From the NCBI GenBank assembly GCA_035765415.1, contig DASTXR010000154.1, positions 42,209-106,208 of the forward strand: a stretch of DNA of 64,000 nt, written 5' to 3'. The notes below the pieces were generated by a model. It saw only the letters and a program-made list of their open reading frames with translations, was not told the DNA's origin and searched no databases. The position numbers and the translations under genes were made by a program. Positions 17,693 through 27,300 of the stretch are shown in pieces (within the stretch, counting starts at the first letter, position 1; each line of letters starts with the position of its first letter). This DNA is from CADEED01 sp035765415. GTDB lineage: Bacteria; Pseudomonadota; Gammaproteobacteria; Steroidobacterales; Steroidobacteraceae.

Positions 17693-18700
17693 TCAGAAGA
17701 TCTTCGCGAATTCCGCCACGTTGGTGGCGTCGTAGATGAAAGGTTTGCTCATCGCGCCGATTCCGTCCGCGGCGAATGTGACCTCGCCCATGCGGCCCAT
17801 GGACACGGGCTTCGCTACATCCGCGCCGCGCGCGAAGCGCACCGCAAGCTGCGTCGTCGCGTAGCCGAGGTCGATGGGATTCCAGATCGCGAACTTGGGA
17901 ACTACGCCTTTCTCGACGTACCCGGCCAGCTCCGACGGAAGCCCGAGGCCCGTGACCTTCACCTTGCCCGTGAGCCCCTGGTCCTCGACGGCGCGCGCCG
18001 AGGCCACGATGCCGACGGAGCTGATGCTCACCAGCACCACGAGATCCGGATATTGCTTGAGCAATGCCACTGCCTCGCGATACGACTTGTCGGACACGTC
18101 GTCGCCATACACGACGCTGACGAGCTCGAGTCCGGCATGTTGTGCCAGCGCCTTGCGCATTTCCGCGAGCCAGGAATTCTGGTTGGTGGACGTGGGCGTG
18201 GCCGAAACCACGGCGAATTTGCCTTTCCCCTTGCCATCGATCTGCGGCGCCAGTTCCGCGGTCAGCGCCACCACGGTTTCGCCAATGAGCTGATCTGACG
18301 AAGGCGCCAGATGCGCCACGCGGCCCGCGGGCGCGACCGCGGAATCGTACGAAACCACTTTGATGCCGCGCTGCATCGCGCGCTTGAGGGTCGGCACCAG
18401 CGCATCGGGATCGTTGGCCGACACGGCGATCGCATCCACACGTTGCGCGATCAGCGAATTGAGCACTTCGATCTGGCCTTCCGCGGTGGGGGTCGTTGGA
18501 CCGTTGAAGATCACCTCGGCATCGAGCTCGCTCGCGGCCTCATCGGCGCCCTTGTGGACGGCGTCGAAAAAACCATTGCCCAGTGATTTGGCTACCACGC
18601 CTACGCGTGTGCGCGCCGGCTTGTCAGGCTCGCTCTTGCCACAACCGGAAAGCGCCACGACCAGCAGGCATGCGCCCGCCATCAAGATTCTGCGTTTCAA
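17693..18700 (-). CDS. rhaS: Rhamnose-binding lipoprotein
   Basis: Periplasmic solute-binding protein that delivers rhamnose to RhaPQT. The 335-residue product begins KRRILMAGACLLVVALSGCG, a lipoprotein signal with lipobox Cys 20, and has the Peripla_BP_4 pattern: VGVVAKSLGNGFFDAVHKGA, QIEVLNSLIAQRVDAIAVSA, VVSYDSAV, and PNQNSWLAEM-like TSTNQNSWLAEM. The start is a TTG at 18700 behind CGGGGG; the positive n-region supports it over the later ATG. The gene sits 21 bp after rhaR. Confidence 0.9.
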   Translation of the reverse strand: MKRRILMAGACLLVVALSGCGKSEPDKPARTRVGVVAKSLGNGFFDAVHKGADEAASELDAEVIFNGPTTPTAEGQIEVLNSLIAQRVDAIAVSANDPDALVPTLKRAMQRGIKVVSYDSAVAPAGRVAHLAPSSDQLIGETVVALTAELAPQIDGKGKGKFAVVSATPTSTNQNSWLAEMRKALAQHAGLELVSVVYGDDVSDKSYREAVALLKQYPDLVVLVSISSVGIVASARAVEDQGLTGKVKVTGLGLPSELAGYVEKGVVPKFAIWNPIDLGYATTQLAVRFARGADVAKPVSMGRMGEVTFAADGIGAMSKPFIYDATNVAEFAKIF

Positions 18701-18721
18701 CTGGACCCCCGGAGCCCGCGC

Positions 18722-19525
18722 TCACGCGAGCTTTTTGACTTCGTCTTCTTCCGACACTTTCGCGACGATGACCTTGATGCCGGCGCTGCGGAAATCCTCG
18801 AGCTCTTCGGCCTTTGCGCCGTCGTCGGTGACGATCGTGTTGATGCGATCGAGACCCGCCACGATCATCGCGGACTTGCGCCGCAATTTGGAGCTGTCCG
18901 CCATGACGATCACGTGCTCGGAGCGTTTCAGCAGTTTGGTCTGCGCCTGCACGATGAGCGGATCGGCCTCCATCATGCCGAAGCGGTTGAGCCCGTAACA
19001 TCCGACGAAAAGCTTGTTGCCCCAGAAGCTCTCGATGGTGTCGTTCTCGAACGGGCTGAGCACGATGTTCTGTTCACGGAAGATCGTGCCACCGGGCAGC
19101 GTGATGCGGTTGCGGCTGGTCGCAAACAACTTGGCGGCGATCGGAAACGAATTGGTGAGGATGTCGAGATCGGAATTCTCGAGAAACTCCACCAGCGCGA
19201 AGGTGGTGGTGCCGCCGTTGATGATGATGCTTTCGCCGGGCGCGATGAGCTCGGCCGCCGCGCGCGCGATCGCACGCTTCTGGGGCACGCTCACATCCTG
19301 GCTCATGGCGAATGGCATGCCCACCAGATGCGGTTGATGACGCGGACGAACCGCCTCAGCGCCGCCGCGAATGCGCTTGACCTCGCCTTTCTCCGCCAGC
19401 GCGTTGATGTCGCGGCGGATAGTGGCCTCGGAGGCGCCCAGCAGATCCAGCAAATCGCCGACGCTCACGATGGATCGCTCGTCGACGAGCTTCAAAATCA
19501 GGTTGTGGCGCTCTTTTTCCAACAT
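18722..19525 (-). CDS. rhaR: DeoR-family regulator of the rhamnose locus
   Basis: A 267-residue transcription factor. The N-terminal DeoR helix-turn-helix is SVGDLLDLLGASEATIRRDI followed by LAEKGEVKRIRGGA. The sugar-phosphate sensing domain contains IIINGGTTTFALVEFL, LTNSFPIAAKL and MADSSKLRRKSA. The ATG at 19525 has GAGGG about nine bases upstream; an in-frame GTG at 19534 is less well placed. First gene of the minus-strand transport operon and divergent from rhaD, so it probably controls both through the shared intergenic region in response to a phosphorylated rhamnose intermediate. Confidence 0.9.
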   Translation of the reverse strand: MLEKERHNLILKLVDERSIVSVGDLLDLLGASEATIRRDINALAEKGEVKRIRGGAEAVRPRHQPHLVGMPFAMSQDVSVPQKRAIARAAAELIAPGESIIINGGTTTFALVEFLENSDLDILTNSFPIAAKLFATSRNRITLPGGTIFREQNIVLSPFENDTIESFWGNKLFVGCYGLNRFGMMEADPLIVQAQTKLLKRSEHVIVMADSSKLRRKSAMIVAGLDRINTIVTDDGAKAEELEDFRSAGIKVIVAKVSEEDEVKKLA

Positions 19526-19664
19526 TGGGGTCACCCTCGACCTAGGTCGTGATCGATTATGAACGTGATTGATTGTATATGACGGCTTCGTGTGTTACAC
19601 AGCCTCACCATTAAATGAGGCCGAACGTGCGTACTTTAGCGCCGGATCGGACCGGAGACATTGG
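19526..19664. promoter_or_regulatory. rhaR/rhaD divergent control region with direct repeats
   Basis: 139 bp between divergent start codons. CGTGATCGATT (19548-19558) and CGTGATTGATT (19564-19574) repeat at a 16-bp period, fitting a DeoR-type repeat operator. TGTGTTACACA near 19590 and the GCCTCA/TGAGGC stem at about 19602-19621 are further dyads. Operator assignment is inference. Confidence 0.5.
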
Positions 19665-21818
19665 ATGACTGTGGTTCAGATGGCGCCCCAGGCGTCTCTC
19701 GAAATCGAGAATCGCTGGGATGACACCCATGCCGCCCGGCTTTCACCTGCCGAGCTGCTGCTTTATCGCTCAAACCTGCTGGGGAGCGACAAGCGCATCA
19801 CCAACTTCGGCGGCGGCAACACATCGGCCAAGATCAAGGAAAAGGATCCCCTGACGGGTCAGGACGTCGAGGTGCTCTGGGTCAAGGGCTCGGGCGGCGA
19901 CCTTGGCACGATGAAGCTCGACGGTTTCTCCACTCTATATATGGAGAAATTCCTGTCGCTGGAGAAGTTCTACAAGCCCGGCACGGATAACGACGCCGTG
20001 CTGGTGCCGCTGTATGCGCACAGCGCCTTCAACCTGAATCCGCGAGCCGCCAGCATCGACACGCCGCTGCATGGGCTCATCTCGCGCGCGCACGTGGATC
20101 ACATGCATCCCGATGCGCTCATCGCCATCGCAGCCTCGGCGGATTCGAAGAGGCTCACCGACGAGATTTTCGGCGGCGAGATCGGCTGGTTGCCCTGGAT
20201 CCGTCCGGGCTACGAGCTGGGGCTGAAACTTCGCGAACTCACGCAGAAGAATCCCAGGCTCAAAGGCGCCGTCCTCGAGGCGCATGGCCTGTTCACCTGG
20301 GCGGATACTTCCAAGGCCTGCTATGAAAACACGCTGGACATCATCAACCGCGCTACTACGTGGCTGGCCGACAAAAGCCGGGGCAAGCGGCCTTTCGGCG
20401 CCGTCGCCGTACCGGCACTGACCATCGATCGCCGGCGCGAAATCGCCGCCGGCATCATGCCGACGATCCGCGGGCTGATTTCCGGGCTTGGTGTGGGGGC
20501 AGCCTCCGAGGCGGGTGCAGCCCCCACTATAAAAGTGGGTCACTTCGACGATTCCGAAACGGTGCTCGACTTCGTTGGCGGTGAAAAACTCGCCGGTCTC
20601 GCGGCCCTGGGCACTTCCTGCCCGGACCATTTCCTGCGAACGAAGATCTGGCCGGTGGTCCTGCCGTTCGATCCCGCCAAGGATTCGGTCGATCAGCTCG
20701 CCGCGCGCGTGGCGCCGGCCATCGCGGCCTACCGTGAAAAATACGCGGGCTACTACGACCGTTGTAAGCGACCCAATTCGCCGAAGATGCGTGACGCCAA
20801 TCCGGTGGTCTACCTCGTGCCCGGCGTGGGCATGATCACGTTCGCCGCGGACAAGGCCACCGCGCGAATCGCCGGTGAGTTCTACATCAACGCCATCAAC
20901 GTGATGCGCGGCGCGGCCAGCGTCTCCACCTACCGCGGCCTGCCCGAGCAGGAAGCGTTCGATATCGAATACTGGCTGCTCGAAGAAGCCAAGCTGCAGC
21001 GCATGCCCAAGCCGAAGCCCTTGGCCGGTCGCGTTGCCCTCATTACCGGGGGCGCGGGTGGCATCGGCCTCGCCACTGCCCGCCGGCTCATGGACGAAGG
21101 CGCCTGCGTGGTGATCTGCGATATCGATCGCGAAGCACTCGCCGGAGCCGAGTCCGATCTCAAGAAGAAGTACGGCAACGACGTCGTCGCCAGCGCCTGG
21201 GTGGATGTCACGCGTGAAGACGCGGTCATCGCCGGCTTCCGCGACAGCTCGTGGAAATTCGGCGGCGTCGACATCTGCATTTCCAATGCCGGCATCGCCT
21301 CCGCCTCACCGGTGGAAGAGACGACGCTCGCGCTCTGGCAGAAGAACATGGACATTCTGTCCACCGGCTATTTCCTGATCGCGCGCCAGGCATTCCTGCT
21401 GTTCAAGGCGCAGGGCATTGGCGGCTCGATCGTGTTCATCGGCTCGAAGAACGCCCTCGCCGCTTCTCCCGGCGCCGCGGCCTACTGCACCGCCAAGGCC
21501 GCCGAGTTGCACCTGGCGCGTTGCCTCGCGCTCGAAGGCGCGCCGATAGGAATCCGCGTGAACGTCGTGAATCCCGATGCCGTGCTGCGCGGCTCGCGCA
21601 TCTGGCAGGGCGAGTGGGCGCAACAGCGCGCGGCCCAGTACAAGAAGAGCGTCGACGAGCTCGAGTCGGTGTATCGCGAGCGCAGCCTGTTGAAGCGCAG
21701 CGTTTACCCTGAAGATGTGGCCGAGGCGGTGGCATTCTTCGCGTCCGAACGTTCCGCCAAGTCGACGGGCAACATCGTGAACGTCGATGCCGGCAACGCC
21801 GGCGCGTTCACGCGCTGA
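19665..21818 (+). CDS. rhaD: Bifunctional rhamnulose-1-phosphate aldolase / short-chain dehydrogenase
   Basis: A 717-residue fusion. Residues about 30-430 are a class II aldolase (ITNFGGGNTSAKI, HVDHMHPDALIAIA, VLEAHGLFTWADT), which splits rhamnulose-1-phosphate into dihydroxyacetone phosphate and lactaldehyde. Residues about 450-717 are a Rossmann dehydrogenase (ALITGGAGGIGLATARRL, catalytic YCTAK with Tyr about 607, ISNAGIA), which oxidises lactaldehyde to lactate. The same fusion is also called RhaEW. ATG 19665 is six bases after GGAGA. A GC-palindromic segment encoding about 15 residues interrupts the aldolase domain near residue 275. First gene of rhaD-rhaI-lldD. Confidence 0.93.
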   Translation: MTVVQMAPQASLEIENRWDDTHAARLSPAELLLYRSNLLGSDKRITNFGGGNTSAKIKEKDPLTGQDVEVLWVKGSGGDLGTMKLDGFSTLYMEKFLSLEKFYKPGTDNDAVLVPLYAHSAFNLNPRAASIDTPLHGLISRAHVDHMHPDALIAIAASADSKRLTDEIFGGEIGWLPWIRPGYELGLKLRELTQKNPRLKGAVLEAHGLFTWADTSKACYENTLDIINRATTWLADKSRGKRPFGAVAVPALTIDRRREIAAGIMPTIRGLISGLGVGAASEAGAAPTIKVGHFDDSETVLDFVGGEKLAGLAALGTSCPDHFLRTKIWPVVLPFDPAKDSVDQLAARVAPAIAAYREKYAGYYDRCKRPNSPKMRDANPVVYLVPGVGMITFAADKATARIAGEFYINAINVMRGAASVSTYRGLPEQEAFDIEYWLLEEAKLQRMPKPKPLAGRVALITGGAGGIGLATARRLMDEGACVVICDIDREALAGAESDLKKKYGNDVVASAWVDVTREDAVIAGFRDSSWKFGGVDICISNAGIASASPVEETTLALWQKNMDILSTGYFLIARQAFLLFKAQGIGGSIVFIGSKNALAASPGAAAYCTAKAAELHLARCLALEGAPIGIRVNVVNPDAVLRGSRIWQGEWAQQRAAQYKKSVDELESVYRERSLLKRSVYPEDVAEAVAFFASERSAKSTGNIVNVDAGNAGAFTR
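20493..20539. repeat. Palindromic insert inside the rhaD coding sequence
   Basis: GTGGGGGC at 20493-20500 and GCCCCCAC at 20520-20527 are exact inverted copies; CCCACT/AGTGGG (20523-20539) forms a second, overlapping stem. The reading frame stays open. The arms share the GGGGGCAGCC core with the palindrome between rhaI and lldD, so both may be copies of one short repeat. Confidence 0.55.
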
Positions 21819-21827
21819 GAGGGGATC

Positions 21828-23132
21828 ATGTCCAAGGGCTTCGCCGATCCGCGCGATGCGAATTACATCGCGTCGGCCAATCAGTCGCAGGCGGCCGCAC
21901 TGGCCACCGACTACACCGCGCTGGGCATGCAGCTCGAACGCCGCGGAATCAAGATCGATGACGTCACCCGCGCCGTCGCGAACTTCAAGGTCGCCATCCC
22001 CTCCTGGGGCGTGGGCACGGGCGGCACGCGCTTCGGCCGCTTCCCGGGTCCGGGGGAGCCGCGCAACGTCTTCGAGAAACTCGAAGACTGCGCCGTCATC
22101 CACAAGCTGACCGGGGCAACGCCCACCGTGTCGCTGCATCTGCCCTGGGATCGCACGGATGACTACAAGGGTCTGCGCGAACACGGCGCCGCCCTCGGCC
22201 TCGGGTTCGACGCGATGAACTCGAACACCTTCCAGGATCAGGTGGGCCAGTCGCTGTCGTACAAGTACGGCAGCCTCACGCACACCGACGCGGCCGTGCG
22301 CGCACAGGCGGTGGCGCACAACATCGACTGCATCGCGGCCGGAAAAGCGCTCGGATCCAAGGCCCTGACGGTGTGGATCGGCGACGGCGCCAACTTTCCG
22401 GGGCAGTCGCACCTCGGCCGCGCATTCGAGCGATATCTCGAGTCCACCAGGTCTATCTACGCGGCGCTGCCCGAAGACTGGCGGATGTTCATCGAACACA
22501 AGATGTACGAGCCGGCGTTTTATGCCACCGTCATCCAGGACTGGGGCAGCTCGCTCATGGCTGCGCAGACCCTGGGCCCCAAGGCCTTCTGTCTCGTCGA
22601 CCTCGGCCACCATGCGCCGAACGTGAACATCGAGATGATCGTCGCGCGCCTGGTGCACGCACAGCGGCTCGGCGGCTTCCATTTCAACGATTCGAAGTAC
22701 GGCGACGACGACCTGGACGCGGGCTCCATCGAGCCGTTCCGCTTGTTCCTGGTATTCAATGAGCTCGTGGAAGCCGAGCTCGCCAAGGCGCCTAACTTCC
22801 GGCCCGCGCACATGCTCGACCAGTCGCACAACGTCACCGATCCGGTCGAGAGCCTCATGACCAGCGCCATCGAGCTGCAGCGCGCCTATGCGCAGGCGCT
22901 GATCGTCGACCGCACGGCCCTGCACGAATATCGGCTGGGCAACGACGTGCTCATGGCCGCGCAAACGCTGAAGCGCGGTTTCACCACCGACGTTACGCCC
23001 ATCCTGGCGCAGGCGCGGGTGCTGAAGGGCGCGGCCATCGATCCGGTCGGCGCCTACCGCGAGAGCGGATATCGCGCCAAGTGCGGGCAAATGCGGCCGG
23101 GCAAACAGAGCCTCGGCGGTGGGATCGTCTAA
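21828..23132 (+). CDS. rhaI: L-rhamnose isomerase, RhaI type
   Basis: Interconverts L-rhamnose and L-rhamnulose. The 434-residue product has the xylose-isomerase-like TIM barrel with metal ligands: KALTVWIGDGANFPGQ, MFIEHKMYEPAFYATVIQDW, CLVDLGHHAPNVNIEM and GGFHFNDSKYGDDDLDAG. It matches RhaI of rhizobia and Pseudomonas rather than E. coli RhaA. The gene starts 9 bp after rhaD behind GAGAGGGGATC. Confidence 0.92.
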   Translation: MSKGFADPRDANYIASANQSQAAALATDYTALGMQLERRGIKIDDVTRAVANFKVAIPSWGVGTGGTRFGRFPGPGEPRNVFEKLEDCAVIHKLTGATPTVSLHLPWDRTDDYKGLREHGAALGLGFDAMNSNTFQDQVGQSLSYKYGSLTHTDAAVRAQAVAHNIDCIAAGKALGSKALTVWIGDGANFPGQSHLGRAFERYLESTRSIYAALPEDWRMFIEHKMYEPAFYATVIQDWGSSLMAAQTLGPKAFCLVDLGHHAPNVNIEMIVARLVHAQRLGGFHFNDSKYGDDDLDAGSIEPFRLFLVFNELVEAELAKAPNFRPAHMLDQSHNVTDPVESLMTSAIELQRAYAQALIVDRTALHEYRLGNDVLMAAQTLKRGFTTDVTPILAQARVLKGAAIDPVGAYRESGYRAKCGQMRPGKQSLGGGIV

Positions 23133-23134
23133 GA

Positions 23135-23151
23135 ATGGGGGCAGCCCCCAT
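23135..23151. repeat. Perfect GC palindrome between rhaI and lldD
   Basis: ATGGGGGC, one central A, GCCCCCAT: a perfect 17-bp palindrome that fills most of the 27-bp gap and occupies the place of the lldD ribosome site. No T-run follows, so it is not a standard terminator; it may modulate lldD translation or mRNA stability. Confidence 0.7.
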
Positions 23152-23159
23152 ACTTCAGT

Positions 23160-24296
23160 ATGACCGTCCTCAACAGCATCGAAGATCTCCGGCAGGCCGC
23201 GCGCCGCCGCGTGCCACGCGCCATCTTTGACTACGCCGATCGCGGCTCGTACGACGAAGTGACCTTCGACCGCAATCTCGCGGACCTGAAGGCTCTCCAG
23301 TTCCGCCAGCGCGTCATGGTCGACGTCTCGCGGCAGCAGCTCGCCACCACCATTCTCGGCGAGGAATGGGCCATTCCCGTCGGTATCGGCCCCACCGGCC
23401 TCACCGGGTTGTTCCACGCCAATGGCGAGATGTTAGGGGCGCGCGCCGCCCAGGCTTTCGGCGTGCCCTTCTGCCTTTCCACCATGTCCATCTGTTCCAT
23501 CGAAGACGTGCGCAGCGCGGTGCAGAAACCGTTCTGGTTCCAGGTCTATCTCATGCGCGATCGCAGCTTCAATGCCGAGTTGCTGGATCGCGCGCTCGCG
23601 GCCAATTGTTCGGCCATCATGCTCACCGTCGACATGCCCGTGCAGGGCCTGCGCCGGCGCGACCCGAAGAACGGCTTGTCCATTCCGCCGAAGCTCACAC
23701 TGAAGAACATGTTCGAGGTCGCGATGAAACCGGTCTGGGCCATGAAGGTCCTTGCGGGCAAGCGACGGACCTTCGGCAATCTCGAAGCGCGCATGAAAGG
23801 CACCGGCGGGCTCAAGACGCTTTCCGAATGGATCGCGCAGCAGTTCGATCCCACGGTCACCTGGAAGGACCTTGCCTGGCTGCGTGAGCGATGGCCGCGC
23901 AAGATCATCATCAAGGGCATTCTCGATCCCGATGACGCGCGACTTGCCTGCGAACACGGCGTGGACGCCATGGTGGTGTCCAATCACGGCGGCCGGCAGC
24001 TCGATGGCGCCTGCTCCACCATTTCCGCGCTGCCAAAAATCGTCGACGCGGTGGAAGGACGCTGCGAAGTGTTGTTCGACGGTGGCGTGCGCTCGGGACA
24101 GGATGTCCTCAAGGCGCTGGCGCTCGGCGCCAAAGGTTGTCTCATCGGCAAGACGTTTCTATATGCGCTCGCTGCGCGAGGCGAACCCGGCGTCACGCTT
24201 GCGCTCGACATCCTGCGCAAGGAACTCGCCGTCAGCCTCGCGCTAACCGGTGCGAATGACGTACGCAAGGTCACGCGCGACATCCTGATCCGGTAG
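23160..24296 (+). CDS. lldD: FMN-dependent L-lactate dehydrogenase
   Basis: A 378-residue alpha-hydroxy-acid dehydrogenase that oxidises L-lactate to pyruvate and feeds electrons to the respiratory chain. Family features are RRRVPRAIFDYADRGSYDE at the start, FWFQVYLMRDRSF, the FMN-binding KGILDPDDARLACEHG, and the active-site VVSNHGGRQLDG with catalytic His. Third gene of the plus-strand rhamnose operon, where it consumes the lactate made by RhaD. No ribosome site is visible; the upstream palindrome takes its place. The TAG stop lies inside a REP-like palindrome. Confidence 0.93.
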   Translation: MTVLNSIEDLRQAARRRVPRAIFDYADRGSYDEVTFDRNLADLKALQFRQRVMVDVSRQQLATTILGEEWAIPVGIGPTGLTGLFHANGEMLGARAAQAFGVPFCLSTMSICSIEDVRSAVQKPFWFQVYLMRDRSFNAELLDRALAANCSAIMLTVDMPVQGLRRRDPKNGLSIPPKLTLKNMFEVAMKPVWAMKVLAGKRRTFGNLEARMKGTGGLKTLSEWIAQQFDPTVTWKDLAWLRERWPRKIIIKGILDPDDARLACEHGVDAMVVSNHGGRQLDGACSTISALPKIVDAVEGRCEVLFDGGVRSGQDVLKALALGAKGCLIGKTFLYALAARGEPGVTLALDILRKELAVSLALTGANDVRKVTRDILIR

Positions 24297-24319
24297 CGCC
24301 GGGCAATGCCCGGCGCTAC
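24293..24319. repeat. GTAG-type REP-like palindrome
   Basis: GTAGCGCCGGGCA, central A, TGCCCGGCGCTAC: a 13-bp perfect inverted repeat beginning with GTAG, in the style of REP elements known from Stenotrophomonas and relatives. It overlaps the lldD stop and sits 10 bp from the convergent receptor stop. It may act as a two-way transcription stop or mRNA stabiliser; no T-run is present. Confidence 0.7.
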
Positions 24320-24328
24320 TTCACCCGG

Positions 24329-27300
24329 TCAGAAGGACACGCTGACCCCCATGAACACCGTCATGCCCGCGTAGTCGTAAGTCGCGGGAAACGTATTACC
24401 GTAACCGCCAAAGCCGGCGACGATCGGCGGATCAGTGTCGAACACATTATTAACGCCCGCGTAGACCTCGGCCCGGTCGCCGAAACCAAAGGTGGCCGAG
24501 AGATCGATGTAGTTCATCGCATCGAACTTCGGATTCGTCAGCGTCGCCGCCGCGGGCGGCGCGAGACCGGCGGCCTGCGGCAGCACGATGCGGTCGGTGG
24601 TGACGCTGTCGATGAACCGATGTCGCAGGCTCACGCCCAACGGACCCGTAGTCCAGGTGACGCGGGTCACTCCCTTCGACTCCGGAATCGGCTCACCGCA
24701 AACTGAGCCATACGCACCCACGCATCGATTCCTGTTCGCGGGCACGGCTTGCATGGGCGTAACCGTGAACTTGTCGGTAAAGGTCCACTGCGTTCCGATG
24801 TCGAAACGGCTGGCGCCACCCATGCCAAAGCCCACGTCCCATCCGTATCGCGCTCCAAGATCCACGCCGATGGTCGCCAGCCGGCCGATGTTGGCTTGCA
24901 GCACGTCAAGTGAGTACGGAACCGTGATTCCGCCCGTGGCCGGATTGCGATGGACTGCCTGGCAGAAGTCGCTGCCGGCATCCTGAACCGTGAAGTAGCA
25001 AAGGTTCAGCGTGTTCTGCGCACCGCCGCCGAGCTGCGCAATGGCGCCTTCGAGCTTGATGTCGAAATAGTCGATGGTCACGACCAGGCCATCCAGGAAC
25101 GCCGGCGTAAGCACGACGCCCAACGTCGTCGTGTCCGAGCTTTCCTCCTGCAGGTCGGCGTTTCCGCCCGAGCGCGTCGGAATGATGTTGTCAGGCTGCA
25201 CACCCGCGCCGAATACCGACAGCGCCGGCACGCCGGTGGCTTCGCACAACGCCCGCACGCCCGCCGAGCGATTCGTCGTGTTGCGGCTCGAGCAGGGGTC
25301 CGTCAGCGTCTGGAAGTTCAGTTGCAGTCCGCCATACAGGTCACCGATGTTAGGTGCGCGAATCGCTCGCTGGAACTGCCCACGGAACGCGACCGATTCG
25401 TTCACTCGCCAGTCGAGGCCATACAGGTAGGTGGAGACGCGGCCAATGCCGTCGAGGTCGTAGTCAGAGCTGCGGTAACCGCCGTTGAGCATCAGGTTCT
25501 GGACGAACGGCAGCTCGGCCAGTATCGGCACGCGCACTTCGGCGAAGATCTCCTTCGACGTGATGTCGCCGCCCGTGGGCAGGCCTGGATTGAAACCGAT
25601 CACGTCGCCCGATCGCAGGTACTCATCGGGAATGTATTCCGCCTCGGCCGTGCGCCATTCGAAACCTGCCGAGAAGTTGACCGCACCGGCCGGCAGATCG
25701 AATGCCTCGCCGCCGAGCGTGGCCACCGCCACTTCCTGCTCGGCGTTCGTCACATTGGTGGCATTGATCTTGATGGCGTTCACGGCTGCTTCGGAAAGGT
25801 TCTGACCGAAGATGTTCGCAACCGGCGGGTTCGCGCCGCTCGCCAACAATGCGGCTGCGTACCGGCTGCGCGAGGCAGCACCTTCCTGGCGGCTCGAGTC
25901 CTCGGAGCGGGAGAACGTGTAGTAAACGTCATAGGACAGCTTGCGCAGGAACTTGTCGGAGACATCGCCGAGATCGCCGCGCATGCCCAATGCCGTTCGC
26001 CACACGTTGTGGTCGTCGACGTTGTGGCGGAAGGGCAGCTCCACCAGGCGTCGCCCCGCGGTGAGAATCGCCAGTCCGTCGTTCGGGGTGGTCGTGTATG
26101 CGATCGGACCCTGCTGCAGCGTTCGGGGTCCGGTTTCAGCGGCGTCGAGTGCGCGGAGCAGCTGCTGCATCGGGCTCACCGTGGCTGCAACGCCGTCATC
26201 GTCGAGGTACGGATTGTTGACGTTGAACAGGAAGTCGCCGCCGATGTTCGCCTGCGTGAGCTGCTGATCGACGCGATTGTTGCTGAAATGGAATTCCAGG
26301 TATCCCGTGGCCTTCGGCGCGAACTCGTAGTGAGTGAATGCGTTGAGCATCCAGCGTTCCTGCGGCACTTGTAGATAGTTGTGCTGCGTCAGGTTGAAGT
26401 CATCCGCCGGCCGCTGCGCCAGGCGCTGCTGGGTACCGTCGTCATTGAAGGTGAATCCATTGGGCCCCATGTTGCCGAGTCCCGCCGCATTCAGCTGGGC
26501 CTGCGTCGCGGCCAATTGCGCCGGCGTCAGCGTGAAGCGGCCGTTGGGAATGTCACCGCTGCCGGAGAAGATGAATCCCATCCTGCCGCCCGAAGCCGCG
26601 CAGTTGGCGGCATTCGATCCATTGGCGGTACCGATCAGGCTGTCACTCCAGGATTCGGCGGTGACGCAGGCTTCGCCATATGGCAGCTCCGCCCAGTCGC
26701 CACGCTCGGCGCGCGTGAATCCGTCGCGCTTGTAGTAGTTCAGCGATACGACAGCATTGCCGCGACCTTCCGCGAAATTGCCACCGACGGTGAGATCGAC
26801 GCTGGTGGTCGGCGTGCTGGTGGAGCTGTCGAATCCATACTGCCCGCCGAGCTCAACGCCTTCGAAGTCGTCTTTCATGATGAAGTTGACGACACCGGTG
26901 ATGGCATCGGAGCCATACACCGCCGACGAACCGCCGGTGACCACTTCTGTGCGTTCGACGAGCGCGGTTGGAATGGTGTTGAGGTCGGTGACCTGTTCGG
27001 GCCCGAAGATGGCAAAGCGTCGTCCATTGACCAGCGTGAGGCTGCGCGTCGGTCCGAAGCCGCGAAGGTTTACGTATGCAGCACCCGCTGCAGAACCGGC
27101 GGGAACTGTGTTGGCTGTGGCGCCGCCATTGGTCGCCGCGACGAATTGCGGCTGGTCGTTCAGGACCTTGTCGACAGTCATCGCGCCCGAGAGTTTGATT
27201 TCGTCAGCGTCGATGATGGCGAGCGGTGTCGACGCGTCCTCCACGCCGCGCGCGATGCGCGAGCCGGTGACGACGATGACGTCGGTTTCTTCGGGTGCTG

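Noticed and set aside
21306..23417. Open frame of about 700 codons antisense to rhaI and the 3' part of rhaD
   Set aside because: It mirrors the codon structure of the plus-strand genes, has no recognisable domain and lacks a start signal; high G+C makes such antisense frames common.
24293..24319. Standard rho-independent terminator for lldD
   Set aside because: The palindrome is strong but lacks a T-run on either strand, so a REP element is the better description.
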